A DNA stretch of 49,478 nt from an uncultured Clostridia bacterium (lineage in GTDB: Bacteria > Bacillota > Clostridia > TANB77 > CAG-508), in NCBI GenBank assembly GCA_944388735.1, contig CALXJX010000007.1:1-49478 (forward strand). The letters are read 5' to 3'. The position numbers and the translations under genes are program-made. Shown here piece after piece: positions 40,963 through 49,478 of the stretch (within the stretch, counting starts at the first letter, position 1; each line of letters begins with the position of its first letter). The notes beneath the pieces were generated by a model. It saw only the letters and a program-made list of their open reading frames with translations, did no database searches and was not told the origin of the DNA.

Positions 40963-42153
40963 ATGAAAATTTTAGTTTTAAATTCAGGAAGTTCATCATT
41001 AAAATATCAAGTAATTGATATGGAAACAGAAGAAATGTTAGCAAAAGGATATTTTGAAAGAATAGGACAACCAAATTCTTTTTTGACACATAAGGTACAT
41101 GGGCAAAAACACAAATTTGAACATAATGCAAAAAATCATGAACAAGCAATAGAATTTGTTCTAAACAGAATAACAAATCCACATTATGGTGTTATAAAAA
41201 GTTTAGAAGAGCTAGGAGGAATAGGACACCGTGTAGTTCATGGTGGTGAAAAATTTAAAGATGCAGTTATAATTACAGATGAAGTTATAGAAGAAATAAA
41301 GAGATGTGCAGACTTAGCACCTTTACATAACCCTGCGGCTGTATTAGGAATAGAAGCATGCAAAAAGATAGTTCCAGATATGAAAATGGTTGCAGTATTT
41401 GATACAGCATTTCATCAAACTATTTCAAAAGAAAAATACATATATCCAATTCCATATAATTATTATAAAAAATATGGAGTAAGAAAATATGGAGCACATG
41501 GTACTTCTCATCAATATGTTGCAAATAGAGTGGCAGAGCTGATAGGTAAAGATATAAAAGAATTAAAGATTGTAAATTGTCACTTAGGTCAAGGATGTAG
41601 TGTATGTGCGATAAAAAACGGAGAATCTGTAGAGACAAGTATGGGGCTAACACCTCTAGGTGGAATACCAATGGGAAGCAGAAGTGGAGACTTAGACCCA
41701 TCTATTATTACATATTTAATGGAAAAGGAAAATTTATCTGTTGACGATATGAATTATATATTGAATAAAGAATCAGGTATATATGGAATATCTGGAGTTT
41801 CAGTAGATATGAGAGATATTGAAGTAGAAGCAGCAGCTGGTGGATATCATGCTCAATTAGCTTTAGATGTATTTCATTATTTGACAGCTTGCTATATTGC
41901 TAGATGTGCTGTAGCAATGGGTGGAATAGATGTGTTAACTTTTACAGCAGGAGTTGGAGAAAAAGGTCCTATATCAAGAAAAGCAATTTGCGAACAACTA
42001 GAATTTTTGGGTGTTAAAATTGACGAGGAAAGAAATGAAGTTAAAGGTGAAGAAAGAGAGATATCTGCTCCAGATTCAAGAGTAAAAATATATATAGTTC
42101 CAACAAATGAAGAACTAATGATAGCTAGAGAAACTTTGAAGTTGGTAGAATAG
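40963..42153 (+). CDS. ackA: acetate kinase, first of two tandem copies
   Basis: 396 residues from ATG 40963 (GGAGG upstream). MKILVLNSGSSSLKYQ is the N-terminal nucleotide motif. Then GHRVVHGGEKF, FDTAFHQTIS, KYGAHGTSHQYV, VNCHLGQGCSVCAIKNG, GGIPMGSRSGDLDPSI, TFTAGVGEKGP and IVPTNEELMIARET. It makes ATP and acetate from acetyl phosphate. It follows pta and is followed by a paralogue. Confidence 0.96.
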   Translation: MKILVLNSGSSSLKYQVIDMETEEMLAKGYFERIGQPNSFLTHKVHGQKHKFEHNAKNHEQAIEFVLNRITNPHYGVIKSLEELGGIGHRVVHGGEKFKDAVIITDEVIEEIKRCADLAPLHNPAAVLGIEACKKIVPDMKMVAVFDTAFHQTISKEKYIYPIPYNYYKKYGVRKYGAHGTSHQYVANRVAELIGKDIKELKIVNCHLGQGCSVCAIKNGESVETSMGLTPLGGIPMGSRSGDLDPSIITYLMEKENLSVDDMNYILNKESGIYGISGVSVDMRDIEVEAAAGGYHAQLALDVFHYLTACYIARCAVAMGGIDVLTFTAGVGEKGPISRKAICEQLEFLGVKIDEERNEVKGEEREISAPDSRVKIYIVPTNEELMIARETLKLVE

Positions 42154-42258
42154 TTGCTTCATAAATAATTATAAAAAGGGGTTTAACAAAAGGGATTAAT
42201 GGCAAACTAGAAGGATTTTAATTAGAATTATAAAAATGATGAAAGGAATGAATAAAAA

Positions 42259-43446
42259 GTGAAAATATTAGTTTTAAATTGTGGTAGTTCATCATTGAAA
42301 TACCAATTAATAAATATGGAAAACGAAGAAGTACTAGCTTCTGGAAAATATGAGAGAATAGGAGAAAAAGAGGCTTTTATTACACATAAAGCTAAAGGAG
42401 AAAAAATCAAAATAGATAATCCAGCATATAATCATATTGAAGCAATAGGATTTACATTAAAACAATTGACAGACACAGAATATAAAGTAATAGATAGTTT
42501 AGAAGAAATAGATGCTATAGGGCATCGAATTGTACATGGAGGAGAAATTTTTAAAGATTCAGCAGTAGTTACAGAAAAGGTAATAGAAGAAATAGAAGAA
42601 TGTGGTGAATTGGCTCCATTACATAATCCGGCTGCTGTTTCAGGTATTAGAGCATGCCAAAAAGTAATGCCAGGAAAACCAATGGTAGTAGTATTTGATA
42701 CAGCATTTCATCAAACAATTTCAAAACAAAGATATATTTATCCAATACCATATAACTATTATAAAAAATACAAAATAAGAAAATATGGAGCACATGGTAC
42801 ATCTCATCTGTATGTTTCACATAGATTAGCAGAAATTGAAAATAAACCAATAGAAGATATGAAGATAGTAACATGCCATTTGGGACAAGGGTCAAGTATT
42901 TGTGCTATCGAAGGAGGTAAATCGGTTGATACAAGTATGGGCTTAACGCCTCTTGGAGGAATACCAATGGTAACAAGGAGTGGAGATTTAGACCCTTCAG
43001 TTTTATTATATATAATGAAAAAAGAAAAGTTATCTGCCCAAGAAATGGAAGATATTTTAAATAAAAAATCTGGAGTGGCTGGAATTTCAGGTTTGGCACC
43101 AGATTTTCGAGTTATAGAACAAGCTGCAAATGACGGAGATGAAAAAGCACAAATTGCCATGGAGAATTTTAAATATTCAGTAGCAAGCTTTATTGCTAAA
43201 TATGCGGTTGCTATGAATGGTATTGATAGTATTGTTTTTACAGGAGGAGTAGGAGAAAATCAAATTAATATTAGAAAAGGAATTTGTGAGCAGTTAAAAT
43301 TTATGGGTGTTGAAATAGATGAAGAGGCAAATAATATAAGGGGAGAAGAAAAGTTAATTTCTAAACCTACATCAAAAATAAAAATATATGTTATACCAAC
43401 AAATGAAGAATTGATGATTGCAAAGGAAACAGAAAGATTAATATAA
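42259..43446 (+). CDS. ackA: acetate kinase, second tandem copy
   Basis: 395 residues from GTG 42259 with AAAGGA upstream. All family motifs are present (LNCGSSSLKYQ, GHRIVHGGEIF, FDTAFHQTIS, CHLGQGSSICAIEGG, FTGGVGENQIN, VIPTNEELMIAKET). It is clearly paralogous to the first copy over its full length. Differences include GGIPMVTRSGDLDP instead of GGIPMGSRSGDLDP near the phosphate-binding region, and LAPDFRVIEQAANDGDE instead of VSVDMRDIEVEAAAGGY. The second may prefer another acyl phosphate (propionate or butyrate); that is inference. Confidence 0.93.
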   Translation: MKILVLNCGSSSLKYQLINMENEEVLASGKYERIGEKEAFITHKAKGEKIKIDNPAYNHIEAIGFTLKQLTDTEYKVIDSLEEIDAIGHRIVHGGEIFKDSAVVTEKVIEEIEECGELAPLHNPAAVSGIRACQKVMPGKPMVVVFDTAFHQTISKQRYIYPIPYNYYKKYKIRKYGAHGTSHLYVSHRLAEIENKPIEDMKIVTCHLGQGSSICAIEGGKSVDTSMGLTPLGGIPMVTRSGDLDPSVLLYIMKKEKLSAQEMEDILNKKSGVAGISGLAPDFRVIEQAANDGDEKAQIAMENFKYSVASFIAKYAVAMNGIDSIVFTGGVGENQINIRKGICEQLKFMGVEIDEEANNIRGEEKLISKPTSKIKIYVIPTNEELMIAKETERLI

Positions 43447-43461
43447 TTTAAAAAAAGTTAT

Positions 43462-43487
43462 AGCTCCTTTGAACTCTGAAAATTTAC
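43462..43487 (+). repeat. possible PAL-A terminal remnant
   Basis: CTCCTTTGAACTCTGAAAATTTAC resembles the right end of copy 5 (CTCCGTTGAACTCTGAACTGTTAC) but nothing else of the element is present. Confidence 0.4.
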
Positions 43488-43554
43488 CAATAAGATATGA
43501 TTAAAAAATAAAATATATTGCTTTGGAATGTGTTTATAATTATAATAATTAGAA

Positions 43555-43588
43555 TTTGTGTCAAATAAACACGTCCCCAATGGCACAA
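43555..43588. repeat. PAL-B half element
   Basis: TTTGTGTCAAATAAACACG followed by TCCCCAATGGCACAA matches one arm of PAL-B copy 1 with three changes; the partner arm is absent. It abuts the guaB ribosome-binding site. Confidence 0.7.
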
Positions 43589-43603
43589 GTAGGAGGAATA
43601 AAA

Positions 43604-45109
43604 ATGGCAAAAATTTTAGATGATATTTCAAGAACATTCAATGAATTCTTATTATTACCAAATTTAACAGATGAAAGATGTATACCAAATCAAGTATCTT
43701 TAAGAACACCACTTGTAAAATACAAAAAAGGAGAAGAAGCAAAATATTATGCAAATATACCAATGGTATCTGCTATCATGCAATCAGTTTCAGGTGAAGA
43801 AATGGGAATTGCACTTGCAAGAGAAGGTGGAGTTGCATTTATTTATGGTTCACAAAGTATAGAGTCACAAGCAAAAATGGTTAGACATGTAAAGAAACAT
43901 AAGGCAGGTTTCATTACAAGTGATTCAAATGTTAAATCAGGAACACCTTTGAAAGAGGTGATTGAATTAGTAAAAGAAACAGGTCATTCAACCGTTATGA
44001 TAACAGAAGACGGAACAGCAAATGGCAAATTCTTAGGATTAGTAACAGATAAAGATTATCGTATATCAAGAGATGATATGGATGCACCAATAGACAATTT
44101 TATGACATCAAAAGAAAAAGCAGTATGGGCAAACGAGGGAATATCTTTATCAGAAGCTAATGATATAATATGGGAAAATAAAATTGCGTGTTTACCAATT
44201 TTGAACGAAGAAGGAAATTTAAAATATTTAGTATTTAGAAAAGATTATGAAGAAAGAAAAAATAATCCAAACTCATTATTAGATGAAAATAAGAGATATA
44301 TAGTAGGAGCAGGAATCAATACTAGAGATTATGAAGAAAGAATTCCAGCATTAGTTGAAGCAGGTGTTGACTTAATTTGTATGGATTCTTCTGACGGTTA
44401 TTCTGTATGGCAAAAAAATACAATAGATTTTGTTAGAGCAAGATATGGAGATAGTGTAAAAATAGGAGCTGGAAATGTTGTTGATAAAGAAGGATTTAGA
44501 TATCTAGCTGAAGCAGGTGCAGACTTTATAAAAGTTGGTGTTGGAGGAGGTTCAATTTGTATAACACGTGAGACAAAAGGAATCGGTAGAGGACAAGCAT
44601 CAGCATTAATTGATGTAGTTGCTGCAAGAGATGAATATTTCGAAGAAACAGGAGTATATATTCCAGTTTGCTCTGACGGAGGAATTGTACACGATCATCA
44701 TATTACAATAGCATTAGCTTTAGGTGCAGATTTTGTTATGATGGGAAGATATTTTGCAAGATTTGACGAAAGCCCAACAAGATTGTTGAAAAAGGGAAAT
44801 GGATATGTTAAAGAGTACTGGGGAGAAGGTTCAAACCGTGCTAGAAATTGGCAAAGATATGATATGGGGGGAGACAAAAAACTTTCTTTTGAAGAAGGTG
44901 TTGACTCATATATTCCTTATGCAGGTAGATTAAAAGATAATTTAGCAATTACTTGTGCTAAGATAAAATCAACAATGTGTAACTGTGGAAGTATAACAAT
45001 ACCAGAGTTTCATGAAAAAGCTAGATTAACATTAGTTTCAGATGTTAGTATTTCTGAAGGAAGTGCACATGATGTTATATTAAAAGAAGTAGATAACCAA
45101 TTTAAGTAA
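43604..45109 (+). CDS. guaB: IMP dehydrogenase, Tritrichomonas-like type
   Basis: 501 residues from ATG 43604 (AGGAGG upstream). The barrel is interrupted by a CBS pair (about 105-215; [25 protein letters not shown]). Asp261 (CMDSSD), catalytic Cys319 ([12 protein letters not shown]), Arg382 ([12 protein letters not shown]) and the flap pair Arg418-Tyr419 (NWQRYDMGG) fall at the same numbers I recall for the Tritrichomonas foetus enzyme. [13 protein letters not shown] and the [10 protein letters not shown] tail also match that type. It oxidises IMP to XMP in GTP synthesis. A PAL-B half element lies just upstream. Confidence 0.93.
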   Translation: MAKILDDISRTFNEFLLLPNLTDERCIPNQVSLRTPLVKYKKGEEAKYYANIPMVSAIMQSVSGEEMGIALAREGGVAFIYGSQSIESQAKMVRHVKKHKAGFITSDSNVKSGTPLKEVIELVKETGHSTVMITEDGTANGKFLGLVTDKDYRISRDDMDAPIDNFMTSKEKAVWANEGISLSEANDIIWENKIACLPILNEEGNLKYLVFRKDYEERKNNPNSLLDENKRYIVGAGINTRDYEERIPALVEAGVDLICMDSSDGYSVWQKNTIDFVRARYGDSVKIGAGNVVDKEGFRYLAEAGADFIKVGVGGGSICITRETKGIGRGQASALIDVVAARDEYFEETGVYIPVCSDGGIVHDHHITIALALGADFVMMGRYFARFDESPTRLLKKGNGYVKEYWGEGSNRARNWQRYDMGGDKKLSFEEGVDSYIPYAGRLKDNLAITCAKIKSTMCNCGSITIPEFHEKARLTLVSDVSISEGSAHDVILKEVDNQFK

Positions 45110-45190
45110 GAAAATCGGACGCTAACGAAATCGAAGATTTCGACGTCCAGATGTGCAAAATTGCATTGCAAAAATGAAAGTTGATTTTCC
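45110..45190 (+). other. hairpin region after guaB
   Basis: The outer GAAAATC (45110-45116) and GATTTTC (45183-45189) enclose GGACG/CGTCC (45117-45121, 45144-45148) with an inner perfect CGAAATC-GAA-GATTTCG hairpin. No T-tract. It may stabilise or process the guaB transcript. Confidence 0.5.
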
Positions 45191-45220
45191 TATACAACTA
45201 AGAAAGAGGAATTGACAAAT

Positions 45221-46210
45221 ATGAAAAAAATAGATGATGAAACTATAGATGTATTATTAGCTACGTATAATACTAAAATTGAATATTTAAAAGAACAAAT
45301 AGACAGTATTTTAAATCAGACCTATAAAAATATACATTTAATTATTAGTGATGATAATTCTCCAAATGAGCAAGTTCCAAAAATTTTGAAAGAATATCAG
45401 GAACAAGATGAAAGAATAACATTGTACATTCAAGAAAAGAACTTAGGATACAATAGAAATTTTGAATTTTTATTAAAAAAGTCTCAGGCAAAATATTTAA
45501 TGTTTTCAGACCATGACGATATATGGTATCCAGAAAAAGTTGAAAAAACATTGAAAAAAATGAAAGAAAATGATGTAGATTTGGTATATTGTAACTGTCA
45601 TCATATAAATGAAAAGGGAGAAATAATTAAGAGCAATTATTTTAAATATAAAAATGTACCACTAATAAATGGAAAAAGCAAAATAGCTCTTTCAAGATGT
45701 ATTGGAATAGGTTGTTCACAAATGATAACAAAAAAAGTTCGAGATAAAATGTTACCGTTTACCGATCAGGTTATTGCACACGACTGGCTTGCTAGCTTTA
45801 TTTCAAATGAATTAAAAGGAATGACATATATTGAAGAGCCTTTATTTGGTTACAGATTACATAATTCTAACGTGTTTGGGGGCAGAAGCTTATCTCAAAA
45901 TCTTTCAAAATGGAAAGAAGAAAATGGTACAGATTATAAAGCATATTTGAAATATAGAAATAAAAAGGTAATTGATATAGCATATTTATATGGTGCTATC
46001 ATGGAAAAACAATATTCTACATCAGAGAAAAATAAAAAATACATAGAAGAATTAATAAAATATTATGAAAATTTAAAAAAATCTAAATATATAAATTTTC
46101 ATATATTTAAATATTTTAAATTTTTAGCCGGAAAAAATTTATTAAAAAAAGAAATAAAAGAACTTGTAATATTTCATTTTCCAATTTTAGGTTTTTTAAA
46201 ATATAAATAA
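45221..46210 (+). CDS. family 2 glycosyltransferase
   Basis: 329 residues from ATG 45221 (AAGAGG upstream). The GT-A fold starts DVLLATYNTKIEYLKEQIDSILNQTYKN. IISDDNSPN is the nucleotide-sugar motif. FSDHDDIWYPEKVEKTL (about 95-111) holds the metal-binding acids. HDWLASF (near 187) is the putative base region, and GYRLHNSNVFG follows. This set is typical of rhamnosyl- or related transferases of cell-surface polysaccharides. No membrane helix. Substrate unknown. Confidence 0.9.
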   Translation: MKKIDDETIDVLLATYNTKIEYLKEQIDSILNQTYKNIHLIISDDNSPNEQVPKILKEYQEQDERITLYIQEKNLGYNRNFEFLLKKSQAKYLMFSDHDDIWYPEKVEKTLKKMKENDVDLVYCNCHHINEKGEIIKSNYFKYKNVPLINGKSKIALSRCIGIGCSQMITKKVRDKMLPFTDQVIAHDWLASFISNELKGMTYIEEPLFGYRLHNSNVFGGRSLSQNLSKWKEENGTDYKAYLKYRNKKVIDIAYLYGAIMEKQYSTSEKNKKYIEELIKYYENLKKSKYINFHIFKYFKFLAGKNLLKKEIKELVIFHFPILGFLKYK

Positions 46211-46350
46211 TTGTGCCATCGGGGACGTGTTTTTTTGGCACAAATTATATTCATTATATTTTTAATAATCAACAATCAACTTTAAATTATGTTTTAATAG
46301 TAATTCATTATTGAGGTTTGTGCCAAAAAAACACGTCCCCGATGGCACAA
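46211..46350. repeat. PAL-B palindromic repeat, copy 2
   Basis: Perfect 33-bp arms at 46211-46243 and 46318-46350 begin right after the glycosyltransferase stop codon. Compared with copy 1, ATTGGGG became ATCGGGG and the other arm changed from CCCCAAT to CCCCGAT, so pairing is preserved. The 74-base middle is AT-rich and unrelated to that of copy 1. Confidence 0.9.
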
Positions 46351-46461
46351 GTGTAACTTTTTTAAAAAAATAAACAATATATTTGTGTAAAGGTGCAACA
46401 AAATGATATATATATTTGTATCTAATATATGTATAAAAAATTAAAGAAAGAGGGGGAAGAT

Positions 46462-49122
46462 ATGCAAAGTAAAAAAATTTTTAGTATAAGCATAACCATA
46501 TTACTAATTATGAGCTTAATGATTCCAATAGTAAAAGCAGAAGATGCAACACCACAAGTTTCATATAGTGCATATATTGAAGGGCAAGGTTGGGAAAAGG
46601 ATTTTGTACACAAAAATGGTGAACAAGCAGGAACAACAGGAAAAGCAAAGGCAATTGAAGGAATAAAAATAAATTTAACAAATCTATCAGGTAGTGCCAA
46701 AATAACATATAGAGTACATAGCAGAGATATAGGTTGGCAAAATTGGGTTAATCAAGGAAATATAGCAGGTCAAGTTGGTAAAGGTACACCAATAGAAGCA
46801 ATAGAAATCCAATTACAAAATTCTAAAGAATATACTATTCAATATAGGGCTCACGTAGCAGACATAGGCTGGCAAGATTGGGTTAATAATGGCGATATGG
46901 CAGGTACTACAGGAAAATCTAAATCAATAGAAGCAATACAGATAAAAATAATAAAAAGAGACGGAACAGTCGTATATAGTACATATATACAAAGTCTTGG
47001 TCAACAAGTATGGAAAGGAAACGGAGAAACAGCAGGAACAACAGGACAATCTAAAGCTATATATTCGTTAAAACTTGATACTGTTAATCTTGACGGTTTA
47101 TTACTAGACTATCAAGTACATGTTCAAGATGCAGGTTGGATGGACTGGGTAAGTAATGGAACAGAAGCGGGTAGCAAAGAAAAAAATAAAAAAATAGAGG
47201 CAATAAGAATAAAGGTAAAAAATTCTAATAAATATACTGTAAAATACAGAGTTCATGTTCAAGATATAGGCTGGCAAGACTGGGTTGCTGACGGAACAAC
47301 AGCAGGAACAACTGGAAAGTCAAAGAGAATAGAAGCAATTGAAATTAAAATAGAAAAACTTCCAGCAACTATTAGATATAAAGCACATGTAAGAGATATA
47401 GGTTGGCAAAACTGGGTAAAGGATTCACAGACAGCAGGAACAACTGGACAAGTTAAATCAATAGAAGCTTTATATATTGATGTTAGTGATTATGAAGGAT
47501 TACAAATACAATATCAAGCACATGTTCAAGATATAGGCTGGATGAATTGGGTTGGTAATAATCAACAAGCAGGAACAACAGGTCAAGTAAAACCTATGGA
47601 AGCTATAAAAATACAATTAGTAAACTCTAGTCAATATTCTATTAAGTATAGAGTACATGTTCAAGATATAGGTTGGATGAACTGGTGTTATGACGGAGAA
47701 GTGGCAGGAACTACAGGTAGGTTAAAACCTATAGAAGCAATTCAAATACAACTTATTCCAAAAGTAAATATAGTTACAGAAACATTAAACTATGGTCAAA
47801 CTGGATTAAAACACAAAGGAGATTCAAGAGGTAGTGACTTATATTGTTATAGATTTGGACAAGGACCAAATGTATTATTTGCAACTTTCGCAGTCCATGG
47901 GTTTGAAGATAAGTGGGCTTATGACGGTACAGAGTTAACTTTAATTGCAATCGACTTTTATAATAAATTAGTAAGTAGTAATGACCAAAGCCTAGCTAAT
48001 AAATGGACAATATATATATTCCCAGAAGTTAATGCAGACGGAAGAAGAAACGGCTGGACAAATAACGGACCTGGAAGAACAACTTTATATAGTAAAGCAC
48101 CTGGAAATAAAGGAATTGACATGAATAGATGTTGGGAGATTACAGGAGTACCATATAAGAGATATACAGATGATAGAAACTATAATGGAACGGCTGGATT
48201 CCAAGCATTCGAAGCAGAAGCTTTGAAGAATTTCTTAATAAACTATCAGTCTAAAGAAGGACAAACAATTTTGATAGATTTACATGGTTGGACAAATCAA
48301 TTAATTGGAGATTCTGGAATATGTAATTCATATTATAGTTCAAGATTTCCAAATGCAGATAAAAGTGCAATAGGAAGTTATGGAAGTGGATATTTAATTA
48401 ATTGGGCGAGAAGTACATTAAAATCTACAAAAGCAAATGCTAAATCAGCCCTAATAGAATTACCTTCAAGTGGAATTAATAATGCTAATGATGTAAAAAC
48501 TTATAATTTATCTGGTAGATATATCGAGGCTACACTAGATATGTTGAGAAATATTTCAGTTCCAGTAAGTAGTAACTCAAAAGCAAAAGCAAGAATGGCA
48601 GTTGCAAGTGCTACACCTCAAGTTCAAGAGGTAAAGGAAATATCTCAAGAAGAGCAATTTAATATTACTCTTGCAGGAATGATAAAAAACAATAAACCAG
48701 AAGAAAATGAAATTGAAACATTATTAAAACAAAGACCTACTGAAAATGGAGTTTGGGTAGCTGAACAATCAAGAGAGTCAATATTAAATATGATTAATGA
48801 AAATGCAAATTGCGAGTATGAAATTGACGGATATGGATATATAAAACTAAAAGAAGAAAATACAAAAAATAAATATGATGAATTATTAGAAAAAATGATG
48901 AATTCTGATAAACAATATGTATTAAGTAAAACAGGTCAATATTATGCTAGAGACTATATGACAGGTGCTATTGAGAATAATCCATTTGAGAAAATGGATA
49001 AATACCAAACTTATGATTACGTGGAAACTGACAACAAAATGGCAATTATTTTCACAAGTAATGAAACTGAAGCTTTAACAAATACAGAAATTTTAGATAG
49101 CTTAGCGGAATTTTTAAATTAA
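46462..49122 (+). CDS. secreted ChW-repeat protein with M14-type zinc carboxypeptidase domain
   Basis: 886 residues from ATG 46462 (GAGGGGG upstream). A signal peptide (about 1-26, ending VKA) is followed by nine clostridial hydrophobic-W (ChW) repeats to about residue 440, e.g. YRVHVQDIGWQDWV followed by AGTTGKSKRIEAIEIKI. The M14 peptidase domain follows: FAVHGFED (His and Glu zinc ligands near 478), FPEVNADGRRNGW, GIDMNRCWE, LIDLHGWTN (third His near 609) and the catalytic Glu in ALIELPSSG near 665. A C-terminal region of about 180 residues is unassigned. It probably trims peptidoglycan peptides or proteins at the cell surface, held by ChW repeats. Repeat 4 is degenerate (LGQQVWKGNG). Confidence 0.92.
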   Translation: MQSKKIFSISITILLIMSLMIPIVKAEDATPQVSYSAYIEGQGWEKDFVHKNGEQAGTTGKAKAIEGIKINLTNLSGSAKITYRVHSRDIGWQNWVNQGNIAGQVGKGTPIEAIEIQLQNSKEYTIQYRAHVADIGWQDWVNNGDMAGTTGKSKSIEAIQIKIIKRDGTVVYSTYIQSLGQQVWKGNGETAGTTGQSKAIYSLKLDTVNLDGLLLDYQVHVQDAGWMDWVSNGTEAGSKEKNKKIEAIRIKVKNSNKYTVKYRVHVQDIGWQDWVADGTTAGTTGKSKRIEAIEIKIEKLPATIRYKAHVRDIGWQNWVKDSQTAGTTGQVKSIEALYIDVSDYEGLQIQYQAHVQDIGWMNWVGNNQQAGTTGQVKPMEAIKIQLVNSSQYSIKYRVHVQDIGWMNWCYDGEVAGTTGRLKPIEAIQIQLIPKVNIVTETLNYGQTGLKHKGDSRGSDLYCYRFGQGPNVLFATFAVHGFEDKWAYDGTELTLIAIDFYNKLVSSNDQSLANKWTIYIFPEVNADGRRNGWTNNGPGRTTLYSKAPGNKGIDMNRCWEITGVPYKRYTDDRNYNGTAGFQAFEAEALKNFLINYQSKEGQTILIDLHGWTNQLIGDSGICNSYYSSRFPNADKSAIGSYGSGYLINWARSTLKSTKANAKSALIELPSSGINNANDVKTYNLSGRYIEATLDMLRNISVPVSSNSKAKARMAVASATPQVQEVKEISQEEQFNITLAGMIKNNKPEENEIETLLKQRPTENGVWVAEQSRESILNMINENANCEYEIDGYGYIKLKEENTKNKYDELLEKMMNSDKQYVLSKTGQYYARDYMTGAIENNPFEKMDKYQTYDYVETDNKMAIIFTSNETEALTNTEILDSLAEFLN

Positions 49123-49163
49123 TTAAAACAGTGATATAAAACATATACTTTGAGAGTATTTTA

Positions 49164-49210
49164 AAGAATATTAAGTGTTAATTTTCTACCTAACACTTAA
49201 TATTCTTTTT
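49164..49210 (+). terminator. terminator of the ChW-peptidase gene
   Basis: Perfect 17-bp stem AAGAATATTAAGTGTTA / TAACACTTAATATTCTT around a 10-base loop, followed by TTT. Confidence 0.85.
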
Positions 49211-49321
49211 ATTAATTATAGATACATTATGTAAAAAATGTTTATACAATAAAATGCTAAAGTTATAGAAAAAAAGAAATAAAACTTATATTATATAGAT
49301 AAACAAAATAGATAAAAAGTG

Positions 49322-49473
49322 ATGAAAAAATTACAAACAGAGGTAAAGAATTTAAAAGAAAAAATGAAACAAAAGGAATTACATTAATAGCTTTAGTAAT
49401 TACAATTTTGTTCTCTTATGACGAAAAAATAAAATGTAGTAATAGCAAAGGTTTCCTCTTATTAACAATTTAG
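49322..49473 (+). pseudogene. relic of a prepilin-like gene (possible)
   Basis: ATG 49322 starts KKLQTEVKNLKEK and hits a stop after about 20 codons. In a neighbouring frame NETKGITLIALVITILF (about 49363-49413) is the N-terminal methylation-type helix found in many clostridial surface and pilin-like proteins (KGITLIALVITI). It runs into unrelated sequence and a stop at 49471. Frame change and missing body suggest a broken fragment; the window end prevents a full view. Confidence 0.4.
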
Positions 49474-49478
49474 TAAAA

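Overview
The window comes from a very AT-rich, Gram-positive anaerobe, most likely an uncultured gut member of the Clostridia. The evidence is the Firmicutes-type gene order (ireB-ruvX-yrzB; rpsO-pnp; rimP-nusA-ylxR-ylxQ-infB-rbfA-nrnA-truB), a class III (oxygen-sensitive) ribonucleotide reductase, Pta/AckA acetate metabolism, the MurT/GatD peptidoglycan amidation pair and clostridial ChW repeats. Start codons are often TTG or GTG behind strong GGAGG sites. I see no prophage, CRISPR array, insertion sequence with transposase, or rRNA.

Layout. 1-241: three tRNAs (Phe, Asp, Val) on the minus strand with their own promoter. 557-5396: a 38-residue Cys-rich peptide, an acyl-CoA synthetase, an anchored protein of unknown function and a cell-wall glucosaminidase. 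5540-9561: a three-gene cluster of a small membrane protein, an AT-hook/ParA-like ATPase and a GAF/degenerate-GGDEF protein. 9585-12792: ireB, ruvX, yrzB, a membrane protein, rbgA and mrnC. 13258-24911: rpsO, pnp and the rimP-to-truB translation operon, with a new 56-residue gene between infB and rbfA. 25227-30519: class A PBP, cysS, galE. 30841-34848: a Crp/Fnr regulator divergent from nrdD-nrdG, with two identical-half palindromic operators. 34870-37009: gatD (frameshifted) and murT. 37272-39604: a hendecad coiled-coil protein, a Bax1-like membrane protein, an AlkD-like protein. 39858-43446: pta (frameshifted) and two tandem ackA genes. 43604-49122: an IMP dehydrogenase of the Tritrichomonas type, a glycosyltransferase and a secreted ChW-repeat M14 carboxypeptidase. 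The right edge holds a relic of a prepilin-like gene.

The most striking content is between the genes. A family of long palindromic elements (called PAL-A here) occurs in seven core-bearing copies plus at least four remnants. Every full copy has complementary outer arms, a roughly 24-bp inner helix and a conserved core: CGAATGTGC on the 5' side, GCAAGCCGAG on the 3' side, and an apical GAGG..GC / GAGGCTC loop. Three copies have arms of unrelated sequence that are still fully complementary, and helix positions covary while the loops stay constant. Several copies are flanked by 8-12 bp direct repeats. This looks like a mobile, MITE-like element carrying a structured RNA or ssDNA motif that I do not recognise. 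Two other palindromic repeat families (GGGGACGTG and GGGACAGTCTT types) and some multi-hairpin intergenic regions accompany it.

Two otherwise well-conserved genes (pta, gatD) each carry one extra base, so either the assembly has small indel errors or these genes are decaying.
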